The notes: generated by a model from the letters alone, not told the origin. DNA of 64,000 bases from Halorubrum rutilum (GCF_024494565.1 NZ_JANHDN010000003.1:372001-436000), one strand, 5' to 3'. Shown: positions 36,815-46,112, counted from the stretch's first letter. Program-made: numbers and translations.

Positions 36815-37650
36815 TCCCGGAGCGCGTCCTCGCGCCGCGTCGCCTCCAGCGTCTCCTCCTCGACGTGGGTCGCGACGACCGCGGGCTTGTACGCGCCGCC
36901 CTCGAACAGCTCGTGGTCGCCGACCGACGACGCCACCATCCGGGTGAACGCCCGGCGGTCGGCCGGCAGGTGGCCGTAGACGACCTCCTCCTCGACGAGG
37001 TCGTAGACCGGAATCCTGGGAGTGAGGAGGGTGTTCTCGCCGACGATCGAGTTCTCGCCGACGCGGAACCCCGAGGTGACCCGGCAGCCCGCGCCGAGCG
37101 AGACGCCGTCCTCGATCACGACCGGCGCGTCCTCGACCGGTTCGAGGACGCCGCCGATCAGCGTGTTGGCGCCGAGCTTGACGTTCTCGCCGAGCTGCGC
37201 GCAGGAGCCCACGGTGTCACAGGAGTCGACGAGGGTGCCGTCGCCGACGTGCGCGCCCATGTTGACGAACGAGGGGCTCATCATGATGCAGTCGCTGCCG
37301 AGGTACGCGCCGCGGCGGATGACGGTGCCGTCGGGCGTGTTGCGGGTGCCGCGCTCGCCGAGGTCGGCGGTGTCGCGCAGCGGGAGCACGTCGTAGTAGG
37401 TGACGCCGCCGTGCTCGCGGGGCTCCGTCTCGCGCAGGCCGAAGTTCAGCAGGATGCCCCGCTTGACCCACTCGTTGGCCTCCCAGGTGGTCACGTCGTC
37501 GCCGGTCTTCTCGGCGGCGCGGACCTCGCCGGCCTCCAGCGCGGCGAGGAACTCGTCGATCACCGCCGCGTCCGCGTCGGTCGCGTCGGCGGCGGTCAGC
37601 CCCTCCTGATAGCGGTTCCACAGGTCGGATACGTCGGATTCGAGCGTCAT
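36811..37650 (-). CDS. dapD: Tetrahydrodipicolinate N-succinyltransferase
   Basis: 279 residues. A helical N-terminal domain is followed by a left-handed parallel beta-helix of hexapeptide repeats (VNMGAHVGDGTLVDSCDTVG, GANTLIGGVLEPV, VSLGAGCRVTSG). It transfers succinate from succinyl-CoA to the lysine precursor, which fixes this operon as the succinylase branch. A 57-nt gap separates it from dapB. Confidence 0.95.
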   Translation of the reverse strand: MTLESDVSDLWNRYQEGLTAADATDADAAVIDEFLAALEAGEVRAAEKTGDDVTTWEANEWVKRGILLNFGLRETEPREHGGVTYYDVLPLRDTADLGERGTRNTPDGTVIRRGAYLGSDCIMMSPSFVNMGAHVGDGTLVDSCDTVGSCAQLGENVKLGANTLIGGVLEPVEDAPVVIEDGVSLGAGCRVTSGFRVGENSIVGENTLLTPRIPVYDLVEEEVVYGHLPADRRAFTRMVASSVGDHELFEGGAYKPAVVATHVEEETLEATRREDALRE

Positions 37651-37707
37651 TTGGTAGCGTATGGGCGACTGTCGGTATTTATGCGTCGATGTGGAGGCGC
37701 TCCGAGG

Positions 37708-38505
37708 TCACTCGCTCCCCGCGTCCAGCACGTCGTCGAACCCGTACCAGCCGGGGTCGCGGCCGGTGAGCCAGGCGGCGGCGTCGAGTGCGCCCTCCGC
37801 GAACACCCCGCGGTCGCCGGCGCGGTGCGTGAGTTCGAGCGTCTCGCGGTTCCCGGCCACGAGCACCTCGTGCTCGCCGGTGACGTCGCCCGCGCGACGA
37901 GCGTGGACCCCGATCTCGCCGGCCTCGCGCGGCGCGTCGCCCTCGCGGCCGTGGACGCGCCGGTCGAGGTCGCCGCGGACCGACTCCACGTCGTCGAGGA
38001 TCGACTTCGCGGTGCCCGAGGGGGCGTCGCGCTTCCCGTTGTGGTGCGTCTCGGTCAGCTCCACGTCGTAGCCGGGAAGCACGGCCGCGGCCTCCCGGAC
38101 CGCGCGGCGGAGCGCGGCGACGCCGCGGGCGAAGTTCGACGCCTTGAGCACCGGAACGGCGTCGCTCGCGGCCCGCAGGCTATCGAGCTGCCCGCCCGCG
38201 AACCCCGTCGTGCCGGTGACCATCGGGACGCCGGCGTCGGCGCAGGCCTCGGCGTACGCGACGGCCGAGGCCGGCCCCGTGAAGTCGACGAGAACGTCGG
38301 GGGACTCGGCCGCGAGGAGCCCTCCCAGCCGGTCGGCGTCGTCGACCTCGACGCCCGCGACGGGGTCTGTCGCGGTGCGGTTGACCGCGACGGCGACGGC
38401 GACGCCCTCGCGGTCGACCGCGGCCTCGATCACCTCGCGGCCCATCCGGCCGCCGGCGCCGGTGACGGCGAGCCGGCGGTCCGCGCCGGCGCCTCCGCCG
38501 CTCAT
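37708..38505 (-). CDS. dapB: 4-hydroxy-tetrahydrodipicolinate reductase
   Basis: 265 residues. The nucleotide-binding motif is VTGAGGRMGREVIEA, the catalytic His lies in ETHHNGKRDAPSGTAKSIL with the neighbouring Lys, and MVTGTTGFAGGQ is conserved. It reduces the dapA product with NAD(P)H. It overlaps dapA by 4 nt. Confidence 0.95.
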   Translation of the reverse strand: MSGGGAGADRRLAVTGAGGRMGREVIEAAVDREGVAVAVAVNRTATDPVAGVEVDDADRLGGLLAAESPDVLVDFTGPASAVAYAEACADAGVPMVTGTTGFAGGQLDSLRAASDAVPVLKASNFARGVAALRRAVREAAAVLPGYDVELTETHHNGKRDAPSGTAKSILDDVESVRGDLDRRVHGREGDAPREAGEIGVHARRAGDVTGEHEVLVAGNRETLELTHRAGDRGVFAEGALDAAAWLTGRDPGWYGFDDVLDAGSE

Positions 38506-39515
38506 TCCGCGTCCCCCGCGGCGGGCTCGACGGTCCTCGGATCGACCGTCTCCGGGTCGACGGTCCCGGGCGCGTTCTCGTCGTACTCGGCGAGCAGCTC
38601 GCGGAGGGCCTCGCGGCGCTCCGCGGAGAGCCGCGAGAGCGGCGAGCGCACGTGCGGACCGCCGCGCCCGCGGATGTGCATCGCCTCCTTCACCGGGATC
38701 GGGTTCGTCTCGGCGAACAGCTCGCGGACGAGCGGCGAGAGCTCGTGGTGGAGCGCGCGGGCGCGGTCGTAGTCGCCCGAGAGCGCGGCGCCGACCATCG
38801 CGCAGGACCGCTCCGGCTCGACGTTGGCGACGACGCTGATGGTGCCGGTGCCCCCGATGGAGAGGACGGGCAGGGTGAGCCCGTCGTCGCCGGAGAGCAC
38901 GGAGAAGGCCTCGTCGCGGGTGCGCTCGATCACCTCGCTGATGAGGTTCAGGTCGCCCGAGGCGGCCTTGTACCCCCGGATGTTCGGGTGTTCGGCGAGC
39001 TCGACCGTGACGTCGACCGGGATCGACTGGCCGGTCCGGCTCGGGACGTTGTAGACGATCTGCGGGAGGTCGACCGCGTCCGCGATCGTCCGGTAGTGCT
39101 CCAGGAAGCCGGCGGGCTCGGGCTTGTTGTAGTACGGGGAGATGAGGAGGAGCCCGTCGGCCCCCGCGTCGGCCGCGCGCCGGGAGAGCGAGAGCGCCTC
39201 GGCGGTGTTGTTCGAGCCGGTGCCGGCGATGACCGGGATGTCGTCGAGGGCGTCCCGGACCGTCTCGATCACGTCGACGTGCTCGTCGTGGGTCATCGTC
39301 GCCGACTCGCCGGTGGAGCCGACGGGGACGACCCCGTCGACGCCCGCGCGTTCAAGGGAGCGGGCGTTGTCGGCGAGCTGCGCGTGGTCGACCTCGTCGT
39401 CGTCGGTGAACGGGGTCGTCATCGCGGGGTAGACCCCCTCGAAGGGCTCGTCGGTCGACTCTCGGTCCGTCTCGGTCTGTGCGCCGTACGGCGTCGTTGT
39501 GGTCGCGTCTGTCAT
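38502..39515 (-). CDS. dapA: 4-hydroxy-tetrahydrodipicolinate synthase
   Basis: 337 residues from the ATG complementary to 39513-39515; a later Met (YPAMTTPF) is an alternative. The Schiff-base Lys lies in RGYKAASGDLN, the substrate Tyr in IVYNVPSRTG, and Thr residues in PVGSTGESATMT. It condenses pyruvate with aspartate semialdehyde. The C-terminal extension with a DPETVDPRTVEPA repeat is unusual for the family. It is the first gene of the operon. Confidence 0.93.
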   Translation of the reverse strand: MTDATTTTPYGAQTETDRESTDEPFEGVYPAMTTPFTDDDEVDHAQLADNARSLERAGVDGVVPVGSTGESATMTHDEHVDVIETVRDALDDIPVIAGTGSNNTAEALSLSRRAADAGADGLLLISPYYNKPEPAGFLEHYRTIADAVDLPQIVYNVPSRTGQSIPVDVTVELAEHPNIRGYKAASGDLNLISEVIERTRDEAFSVLSGDDGLTLPVLSIGGTGTISVVANVEPERSCAMVGAALSGDYDRARALHHELSPLVRELFAETNPIPVKEAMHIRGRGGPHVRSPLSRLSAERREALRELLAEYDENAPGTVDPETVDPRTVEPAAGDAE

Positions 39516-39890
39516 GGGTGCGCTGTGGGTGTCTGCGGTCGGTCGGGAAACGAACGGTGCGCGCGGGCCGGGGGTCGTCCGGGACGGGGTCGCCACTCCC
39601 GCCGGCGGACGGCTCACGCGCGTTTCTTCGAGAAGAGCCGCGTCGCTGACGGCGTCGGCGGGCCGCGTCCGGACGCGGGCGAGTTCACACCCGTACTGTG
39701 AGCCTCCGCCGCTTATAGATTTTGTCTCGGGTCGAAACTGCCGTCGAGGGGGGACGCGGGTGGGTCTGACCGTTCGCGGTGCGGAGTCCGGACCGGCCCG
39801 ACCGTTCGCGGAGCGGGACCCGGACCGCGCCGGCGGCCGCGAGCCGAGCACGCACACCTTTTACCCCGGCGGCTCGTCTGCACCGATCTC
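39516..39890. promoter_or_regulatory. Divergent intergenic region: lysine operon leader and HD-gene promoter
   Basis: 375 bp without a gene. On the minus strand a TATA-like box (ATCTATAAGC, complement of 39713-39722) would start transcription near 39695, leaving a leader of about 180 nt before dapA. A short inverted segment (TCTTCTCGAAGA, complement of 39624-39636) lies in the leader. On the plus strand TTTTACC at 39859-39865 lies about 28 nt before the HD gene at 39891. Confidence 0.45.
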
Positions 39891-40787
39891 ATGACCGATC
39901 CCAGCGACCCCGCGATCGACCCGGACGAGCCCGGGCCGGCGAGCGAGGGCGACGCGGCCGACCCGGAACTCGACGCCGACACAGACGCCGACCGTCACGA
40001 GTACGACCCCGAGGCCGACCACGCCTTCCCAGACGACCGCCTCAACGAGGTGCTCGACCGGATCGCCGCGGACGCGGAGATCACGGCGTGCCTGGAGGCG
40101 CAGAACGTCAACCCCGTCGACCGGAAGGGGTACAACGACCACGGCGCGAAACACGTGGAGATCGTCCGGGACCGCGCGCTCCGGCTGTACGACCTGCTGA
40201 AGGCCGGCGGGGTCGAGTTCAACGGCGCCCGCCAGCAGGGGCTCGACGAGGCGGACGAGGCGGTGATCATCGCGCTCGCGGCGACGCTCCACGACATCGG
40301 CCACGTCGTCCACCGCCACGACCACCCGTACTACTCGATCCCGCTCGCGGCCGACCTGCTCGACGACCTCCTCCCCTCCTTCTACGGCGTGGCCGAGCGG
40401 GTGCGCGTGAAGGCCGAGGTGCTCCACGCCATCCTCTGTCACCACACCGAGGAGCAGCCGCTGACGCTGGAGGCCGGCGTCGTCCGGATCGCCGACGGCC
40501 TCGACATGGAGCGCGGGCGCTCGCGGGTCCCCTACGAGGAGGGCGGCCGCGGGATCAACACCGTCTCCTCGCAGGCGATCGAGCGCGTCTCGCTGCGGGA
40601 GGGCGAGGAGACGCCCGTGCAGGTCGTGATCCGGATGAACAACGCCGCGGGCGTCTACCAGGTGGACTCGCTGCTGAAGGCGAAGATGGAGGGGTCGCTG
40701 CTGGAAGACCGGATCCAGACGATCGCGATCAACACCCACAGCGACGAGGACGGGACGACGTCAATCGTCGACCGGATCGAGCTGTAG
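39891..40787 (+). CDS. HD-domain phosphohydrolase
   Basis: 298 residues. An acidic N-terminal tail (about 45 residues) precedes an HD domain with metal ligands His in DHGAKHVEIV, HD in ATLHDIGHVVHRHDH, and later AILCHHTEEQ and Asp in VRIADGLDMERG. A C-terminal domain of about 90 residues follows. It likely hydrolyses a nucleotide or phosphate ester; the substrate is unknown. Confidence 0.88.
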   Translation: MTDPSDPAIDPDEPGPASEGDAADPELDADTDADRHEYDPEADHAFPDDRLNEVLDRIAADAEITACLEAQNVNPVDRKGYNDHGAKHVEIVRDRALRLYDLLKAGGVEFNGARQQGLDEADEAVIIALAATLHDIGHVVHRHDHPYYSIPLAADLLDDLLPSFYGVAERVRVKAEVLHAILCHHTEEQPLTLEAGVVRIADGLDMERGRSRVPYEEGGRGINTVSSQAIERVSLREGEETPVQVVIRMNNAAGVYQVDSLLKAKMEGSLLEDRIQTIAINTHSDEDGTTSIVDRIEL

Positions 40788-40863
40788 ACGTGCCCCCGCG
40801 TGCCGTACGCTCCGACCCGTCCCGTGTCGTAACGGCTTTGCGCGTGGCCGGGACAGTGCGGGT

Positions 40864-41370
40864 ATGACCGACGCCGACGCGCTCGCGGACCTCCGGACCG
40901 GCGCCGACTACCAGTTCGGCGCCGGCGCGGGCCGCGCCCTCTTCCCCCCAGAGGAGCCGCTGACGGTCCGCCGGTCGAGCGGCGGCCGCCCGCGGCAGGT
41001 GATCGTCGGCGACGTCGACGACACGCCCGGGAGCTCCGAGGGCGACCGGCTCGTCTCGTACGGCACCGACGGGCGCTTCACGCTCGGGGTCGCCGGCGGC
41101 CGGCGGCTGCGCGAGGCGTTCGCCCCGCCGCGGCACCGGGTGGTCGTCGGCGAGGAGAGCGAGCCGTTCGTCCGCGAGGGGCGCAACGCCTTCGCGAAGT
41201 TCGTGACCGCGGCCGACGGCGGGATCCGCCCCGGCGACGAGGTGCTCGTCGTCGACGACGCGGACGCGCTGTTCGCGGTCGGACGCGCGGAGCTCTCCGG
41301 CGCGGAGGCCGAGGCGTTCGCGAGCGGCGTCGCGGTGAAGGTGCGGAACGGGGTCGGCGACGCGGAGTAG
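40864..41370 (+). CDS. PUA-domain protein
   Basis: 168 residues with a C-terminal PUA domain (HRVVVGEESEPFVREGRNAF, ADGGIRPGDEVLVVDD, LFAVGRAELSG). The N-terminal half (DYQFGAGAGRALFPPEEPLTV) resembles the region that precedes PUA in archaeosine tRNA-guanine transglycosylases. An RNA-binding role, probably tRNA or rRNA related, is inferred. Confidence 0.85.
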   Translation: MTDADALADLRTGADYQFGAGAGRALFPPEEPLTVRRSSGGRPRQVIVGDVDDTPGSSEGDRLVSYGTDGRFTLGVAGGRRLREAFAPPRHRVVVGEESEPFVREGRNAFAKFVTAADGGIRPGDEVLVVDDADALFAVGRAELSGAEAEAFASGVAVKVRNGVGDAE

Positions 41371-41433
41371 CCGGAGTCGGCGACGCGGAGGTTCGACCGA
41401 AACGACCATTCCCCGTCCCCGACACGCACGCGT

Positions 41434-42120
41434 ATGCACGTCGTCGTCAACGCCGCCCAGAGCGTCGACGGGAAGCTCGCGACGCGGCGCCGGGAGCAGC
41501 TCCGCATCTCCGGCCCCGAGGACTTCGACCGGGTCGACCGCGTCAGGGCCGCCGCGGACGCGGTGCTCGTCGGCGTCGGGACGGTGCTCGCCGACGACCC
41601 GCACCTCACGCTCGACGAGGAGGACCGCCGCGTCCAGCGCCTGCGGAACGGCCGCCCCGGCCACCCCGCCCGCGTCGTCGTCGACTCGGAGGGACGCACG
41701 CCGACCGACGCCCGGATCCTCGACGACGCGGCGACGACGTACCTCCTCGTCTCGGCGGCGGCGACCGAGGGGCGCCGCGAGGCGCTGACCGCGGCCGGCG
41801 CGGAGGTGATCGTCGCCGGGGAGGAACGCGTCGACCTCGCGGCCGGGCTCGACGAACTGGCCGACCGCGGCGTCGACCGGCTGATGGTCGAGGGGGGCGG
41901 CGAGGTGATCTACTCCTGTTTCGCGGCGGGGATCGTCGACGAGCTCCACGTCTACGTCGGATCGATGGTGATCGGCGGCCGCGACGCGCCGACGCTCGCC
42001 GACGGCGAGGGGTTCACCGGGGGGTTCCCCGACCTGACGCTCACCGACGCGGAGCGGTTCGACGACGGGATCGTCCTCTCGTACGAGGTCGGCGGGGACG
42101 GCGGGTCGGGGGCGGCGTAG
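41434..42120 (+). CDS. arfC: 2,5-diamino-6-ribosylamino-pyrimidinone phosphate reductase
   Basis: 228 residues of the RibD C-terminal/RIB7 reductase family. Motifs include AAQSVDGKLATR, VGVGTVLADDPHLT and VEGGGEVIYSCFAAGIVDEL. It reduces the riboflavin and F420 deazaflavin precursor with NADPH in archaea. The gene symbol follows archaeal usage. It is followed by 272 bp of leader and promoter for the next gene. Confidence 0.9.
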   Translation: MHVVVNAAQSVDGKLATRRREQLRISGPEDFDRVDRVRAAADAVLVGVGTVLADDPHLTLDEEDRRVQRLRNGRPGHPARVVVDSEGRTPTDARILDDAATTYLLVSAAATEGRREALTAAGAEVIVAGEERVDLAAGLDELADRGVDRLMVEGGGEVIYSCFAAGIVDELHVYVGSMVIGGRDAPTLADGEGFTGGFPDLTLTDAERFDDGIVLSYEVGGDGGSGAA

Positions 42121-42239
42121 CCGCGCGGCCCGAATCGGGGCCGACGGGCCGTAGAGAACCGAGGGGTCGTGTGAACCGTAACCACGGAAATCGCGGGGTA
42201 CACGCGCCGTGACACCGATACACACGAAAATCACCGAAG

Positions 42240-42247
42240 TATTTATG
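42240..42247 (+). promoter_or_regulatory. TATA box of coiled-coil protein gene
   Basis: TATTTATG preceded by ACCGAAG, which resembles a BRE. A start about 26 nt later would leave a 5' leader of about 125 nt before ATG 42393. Confidence 0.5.
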
Positions 42248-42271
42248 TGTCATCCGGGGGTAGTCGCAGGT

Positions 42272-42294
42272 ACCAGAACGCCTCTGGCGCTGGT
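42272..42294 (+). promoter_or_regulatory. Hairpin in coiled-coil gene 5' leader
   Basis: ACCAG-aa-CGCC-tct-GGCG-CTGGT is a nine-pair stem with a 3-nt loop and 2-nt bulge. It sits just after the predicted transcription start, where it could affect RNA stability or translation. Confidence 0.5.
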
Positions 42295-42392
42295 GGAACC
42301 GCACGCTGAAATGAACGGGAGTTCTTGTCGACGGCCCGACGCATCACAGCGAGCGTCTGCTATCGCCGGAGCGGTGATGGAGTGATTAAAAA

Positions 42393-43316
42393 ATGGTAAC
42401 GAAAGAAGAAGTCATCGAACAGTACGACATCGAACCGATGGACGAGGCGGACAACGTGGACCTTTCTGAAGACGACTTGGAGAACGGCTCCAAGGGACAG
42501 CTCATCAAGCGCGCCGGACAGCTGCGAGACCGGCGCAACGAGCTGAACCAGATGGCCTCCGAGCGCGCCTCCAAGCGCGACGACCTCAACGCGAAGACGC
42601 GCGAGAAGGTCGACGAGGCCCAGGAACACCGCGAGAAGCGCGACGAGCTCAACGAGCAGGTTCAAGAGCACAAGGACAAGCGCAACGAGCTCAACGCCGA
42701 GGCCAACGAGCTGTTCGACGAGGTCGAGGAGCTCAAACAGGAGATGGAGCTCGGCTCCGGCAAGTCCATCGAGGAGCTCAAAGAGGAGATCGAGGACCTG
42801 GAGTTCCGGCAGCAGACCGAAGTCCTCGACGCGGAGGACGAGCGCGAGCTCATCGAGAAGATCGACGAGAAGCGCGAGAAGCTCGCCGAGAAGAAGGAGA
42901 AGGTCGACGACACGAGCGAGCTCGACGAGCTCGTCGAGGAGGCCGAGGAGGTCCGCTCCGAGGCGTCCCAGCACCACCAGAAGGTGACGGAGCTCGCGGA
43001 CAAGGCCCAGGAGCACCACAACCAGATGATAGAGGCCTACCGCGAGGCCGACGACATCCGCGACGAGGCCGACGAGATGCACGAGCTGTTCGTGGAGGCC
43101 CAGGAGGCCGCCGACCGCCACCACGAGGACTTCGTGCGCGTCCAGAAGCGCCTGCGCGAGCTCGACAAGGAGGAGGAGCGCGAGCGCAAGGACGAGCGCG
43201 CGGAGAAGCGCGAGGAGGAGAAGGAGGAGGCCGAGGAGATCTATCAGAAGTTCAAGGAGGGCGAGACGCTCGACACCGAGGACCTGATGAAGCTCCAGAA
43301 GACCGGCCTGCTGTAG
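42393..43316 (+). CDS. Long coiled-coil protein (DUF7121-like)
   Basis: 307 residues, almost entirely charged alpha-helical coiled coil from about 30 to 285, rich in Glu, Lys and Arg (SERASKRDDLNAKTREKVDEA). A short acidic head (IEPMDEADNVDLSEDDLENG) and a non-coil C-terminus (EGETLDTEDLMKLQKTGLL) look conserved. It resembles the archaeal coiled-coil family once linked to phosphoserine phosphatase annotations. No enzymatic motif is present; a structural or ribosome-associated role is speculative. Confidence 0.85.
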   Translation: MVTKEEVIEQYDIEPMDEADNVDLSEDDLENGSKGQLIKRAGQLRDRRNELNQMASERASKRDDLNAKTREKVDEAQEHREKRDELNEQVQEHKDKRNELNAEANELFDEVEELKQEMELGSGKSIEELKEEIEDLEFRQQTEVLDAEDERELIEKIDEKREKLAEKKEKVDDTSELDELVEEAEEVRSEASQHHQKVTELADKAQEHHNQMIEAYREADDIRDEADEMHELFVEAQEAADRHHEDFVRVQKRLRELDKEEERERKDERAEKREEEKEEAEEIYQKFKEGETLDTEDLMKLQKTGLL

Positions 43317-43383
43317 CTCGGTCGAACCGACGTTTCTGCGGTTTTCCCGCGACGCGCCGAGCCCCGCCGCAACGCGCGTCGCA

Positions 43384-43440
43384 CCTCGATACGCCGGTCA
43401 CGCCTCGATACGCCGGTCACGCCTCGATACGCCGGTCGCG
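43384..43440. repeat. Three tandem 19-bp repeats between convergent genes
   Basis: The unit CCTCGATACGCCGGTCACG occurs at 43384-43402 and 43403-43421, with a third copy (one base changed) at 43422-43440. It lies between the ends of the coiled-coil and NCS2 permease genes, a convergent gap of 178 bp. Confidence 0.85.
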
Positions 43441-43494
43441 CCCCGCGAGCGGTCGCGTCGGCTCCCGTCCGAATCGGTCCCGCTTCGAGGCCGC

Positions 43495-45024
43495 TCAGTC
43501 GTTGCGGGTCGTCTGTTCCTCGGAGACGAAGCGGTCGTACGCGGACGTGAACTCCACGTCCGCCTCGGTCGCGTCCTCCCACGCGGTGAGCCCGCGCTCC
43601 GCGGCCGTCCCCGCGACCGAGTTGTCGAGCAGGAAGGCGACGAGCCCCCCGACGGCCATCCCCGTCGACCCGATGACGTAGATCGTGTTCGCGACGACGT
43701 CGGCCCCGAGGAGGGGACCGAGCAGGAAGCTCTCGGCCAGCCCCTGCTGGAGGGCGTCCGCGCTCCCGACGCTCCGCAGGTACTCCGGGACGGCCATCCC
43801 GGAGAAGAGCGCGATCCCGATGATGAAGATGTTGCGCGACGAGTCGAGGTCGACGTACTTGAGGTTCGAGAGGCCGACGCCGACGATCTGGGCGAACATG
43901 GCGACGTAGAGGCCGCCGACGATCGGGCTCGGGATGGTGGCGACGAGCTGGCCGAAGTAGCCGACGAACCCGACGAGGATCATCAGCGCCGCCCCGATCT
44001 GGACGACGTACCGCGAGGCCACGCCGGTGAGGCCGATGGCGCCGACGTTCTCGGAGTACGAGGTCGACCCGCCGGTGCCCATCACCCCGGAGAAGACGTT
44101 CATGAGCCCCTCCATGCCGATGCCGTGCGTCATCCGTTCGCTGCCGGGAGCGCCCATGCCGGAGAGGCGGGCGACGGCGTGGTAGTCGCCGATGGACTCG
44201 ACGATCGAGGCGGCGACGCCCGCGAGCATGCCGATGACGAACGCCGGCGTCACGCTCGGAACGCCCCACTGGAGCGGATAGATAAGGTGGACCGGGTCGG
44301 CCGCGGCGACGCTCGCCAGGTCGACGTAGCCGGGCGTGCCAGACCCGAAGACGCCGGAGAGCGACAGGCCCGCCGCGACCGCCCACGCGACGACGATACC
44401 GAGGAGGACCGGGAACAGCTGGAAGATCTGCGACCGCCCGCCGAGGTACTGCGAGAACAGGACGATCGCGGCGAGCGTCAGTCCGAGGAGCCACCAGTTC
44501 TGCTCGGTCGCGGTGATCTCGGGCGCGTTGAACAGCGACAGGCCGATGAGGACGATGACCGGCACGATGACGACCGGCGAGAGGTGCCTTCGCAGCCGGC
44601 CGACGAGCCCGAGGTAGCCGACCGCGACCTCGGCGAGCGCGGCGACGATGATCGCGCCCTGAAGCTGGAGCAGCGCCGCCCGCCAGGCGACGATGCCCTC
44701 AGGCGGATTCGCCGTCACGACGCCGATGACCGCGAGCGCGGGCGCGAGCATCGAGAACGGCGCGCCCTGCACGATCGGGTAGCGGTTGCCGAACGTCGTC
44801 TGCGCGAGCGTCGCGATGCCGGACACGACGAAGAACGTGCCGACGAAGCGCGGGACGACCGCGTCGGGCATCCCCATCGCGCCGGCGAGGATGAGGGGCA
44901 CGGCGATGTTCGCGCCCACCATCGTGAGGTAGTGTTGCGCGCCCAGCAGGAGCGACTTCCCGAGCGGGGGTCTGTCGTCGACACCGTACCGAACGAACGC
45001 CTCCTCGTCTTCGTTCCCTGCCAT
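43495..45024 (-). CDS. NCS2-family nucleobase permease
   Basis: 509 residues from the ATG complementary to 45022-45024; another in-frame ATG ends at 45039. The nearer one fits a TATA-like segment (ATTTTTGTAG complement, about 45051-45060) with leaderless spacing. About 14 membrane helices are present. Motifs include GAQHYLTMVGANIAVPLIL, NRYPIVQGAPFSML and SIVESIGDYHAVARLSG, and the conserved Glu of NCS2 transporters. It imports uracil or purines with protons or sodium. Confidence 0.92.
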   Translation of the reverse strand: MAGNEDEEAFVRYGVDDRPPLGKSLLLGAQHYLTMVGANIAVPLILAGAMGMPDAVVPRFVGTFFVVSGIATLAQTTFGNRYPIVQGAPFSMLAPALAVIGVVTANPPEGIVAWRAALLQLQGAIIVAALAEVAVGYLGLVGRLRRHLSPVVIVPVIVLIGLSLFNAPEITATEQNWWLLGLTLAAIVLFSQYLGGRSQIFQLFPVLLGIVVAWAVAAGLSLSGVFGSGTPGYVDLASVAAADPVHLIYPLQWGVPSVTPAFVIGMLAGVAASIVESIGDYHAVARLSGMGAPGSERMTHGIGMEGLMNVFSGVMGTGGSTSYSENVGAIGLTGVASRYVVQIGAALMILVGFVGYFGQLVATIPSPIVGGLYVAMFAQIVGVGLSNLKYVDLDSSRNIFIIGIALFSGMAVPEYLRSVGSADALQQGLAESFLLGPLLGADVVANTIYVIGSTGMAVGGLVAFLLDNSVAGTAAERGLTAWEDATEADVEFTSAYDRFVSEEQTTRND

Positions 45025-45143
45025 CCCTGTCGCGTTCATCAGCACAGGGCTACAAAAATTCGGCCTTTGCGGAGCCGTCGACGGCGGACGTCGGTCTCGC
45101 CGTTCCGGACGGGGTCCGGTTCCGGGGGGACGACGGCCGACCG

Positions 45144-45153
45144 TATATATAAA
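45144..45153 (+). promoter_or_regulatory. TATA box of sppA-like gene
   Basis: TATATATAAA is centred about 28 nt before ATG 45177, indicating leaderless transcription. Confidence 0.65.
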
Positions 45154-45176
45154 CGGCCACGCCCCCAACCGACGGT

Positions 45177-46112
45177 ATGGCAAGCGACGCGCGTTCCGAC
45201 GGACGGGCCCTCCTCGCGGCGGCCGTGGTCGGCGCGACGGCGACGGTGGCCGGCGGGCGGATCGTGGCCCGACTCACCCGCGGGCGGTTCGGCGACGCCG
45301 ACGAGTACAACGCGGCGAAGGTGACGGTCTCCGGGCCGATCACCCGCAAGAGCGGGCGGCCCTCCCCGCTGTCGGGGCCGGGCGGCACGACGGCCGACGA
45401 CGTGGTCGAGCAGATCGAGGCGGCCGACGAGGACGGGGACGTCGAGGCGCTCGTCGTCGAGCTCAACACGCCCGGTGGCGAGGTGCTCCCGAGCGACGAC
45501 ATCCGGCGCGCCGCGGCCGACTTCGACGGGCCCACGGTCGCGTACGCCACCGACACCTGCGCCTCCGGCGGCTACTGGATCGCGAGCGGCTGCGACGAGC
45601 TGTGGGCGCGCGACGCGAGCCTCGTCGGCTCGATCGGCGTCGTCGGCTCCCGCCCGAACGCGGCCGGCCTCGCCGACAAGCTCGGCATCTCCTACGAGCA
45701 GTTCACCGCCGGCGAGTACAAGGACGCCGGCGTCCCGCTCCGCGAGATCGAGGAGGACGAGCGCGAGTACCTCCAGGGGATCATCGACGGCTACTACGAG
45801 CAGTTCGTCGAGACCGTCAGCGAGGGGCGCGACATGGACGCCGAGGCGATCCGCGAGACCGAGGCGCGGGTGTACCTCGGTACCGACGCCTTGGAGATCG
45901 GCCTCGTCGACGAGCTCGGCACCGAGGACGACGTCGAGGACCGGCTCGCGGAGCTGATCGACGCGGAGCCCGAGGTCCGCGAGTTCACGCCCGACCGGGG
46001 GCTCGCGGAGCGGCTCGGCATCGGCGCGGAGCGCGTCGCGTTCGCGGCCGGCAGCGGGGTCGCGAGCGTCTTCGCGAGCGAGGGCGGCGAGGTCGACGTC
46101 GAGCTCCGGTGA
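45177..46112 (+). CDS. sppA: S49-family protease (SppA-like)
   Basis: 311 residues with an N-terminal hydrophobic anchor (about 9-25). The catalytic Ser lies in CASGGYWIASG and the Lys general base in YEQFTAGEYKDAGVPL, as in SppA/SohB enzymes. ELNTPGGEVLPSDDIR is the other hallmark. It probably degrades cleaved signal peptides or membrane fragments. Confidence 0.92.
   Translation: MASDARSDGRALLAAAVVGATATVAGGRIVARLTRGRFGDADEYNAAKVTVSGPITRKSGRPSPLSGPGGTTADDVVEQIEAADEDGDVEALVVELNTPGGEVLPSDDIRRAAADFDGPTVAYATDTCASGGYWIASGCDELWARDASLVGSIGVVGSRPNAAGLADKLGISYEQFTAGEYKDAGVPLREIEEDEREYLQGIIDGYYEQFVETVSEGRDMDAEAIRETEARVYLGTDALEIGLVDELGTEDDVEDRLAELIDAEPEVREFTPDRGLAERLGIGAERVAFAAGSGVASVFASEGGEVDVELR

Noticed and set aside
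42121..42392. Search for a tRNA gene in the AT-rich gap before the coiled-coil gene
   Set aside because: No cloverleaf-like stems, no GTTCRANNC-type T-loop; only a simple hairpin.
43384..43440. Possible small CRISPR array
   Set aside because: Units are directly adjacent with no spacers and no cas genes are present.
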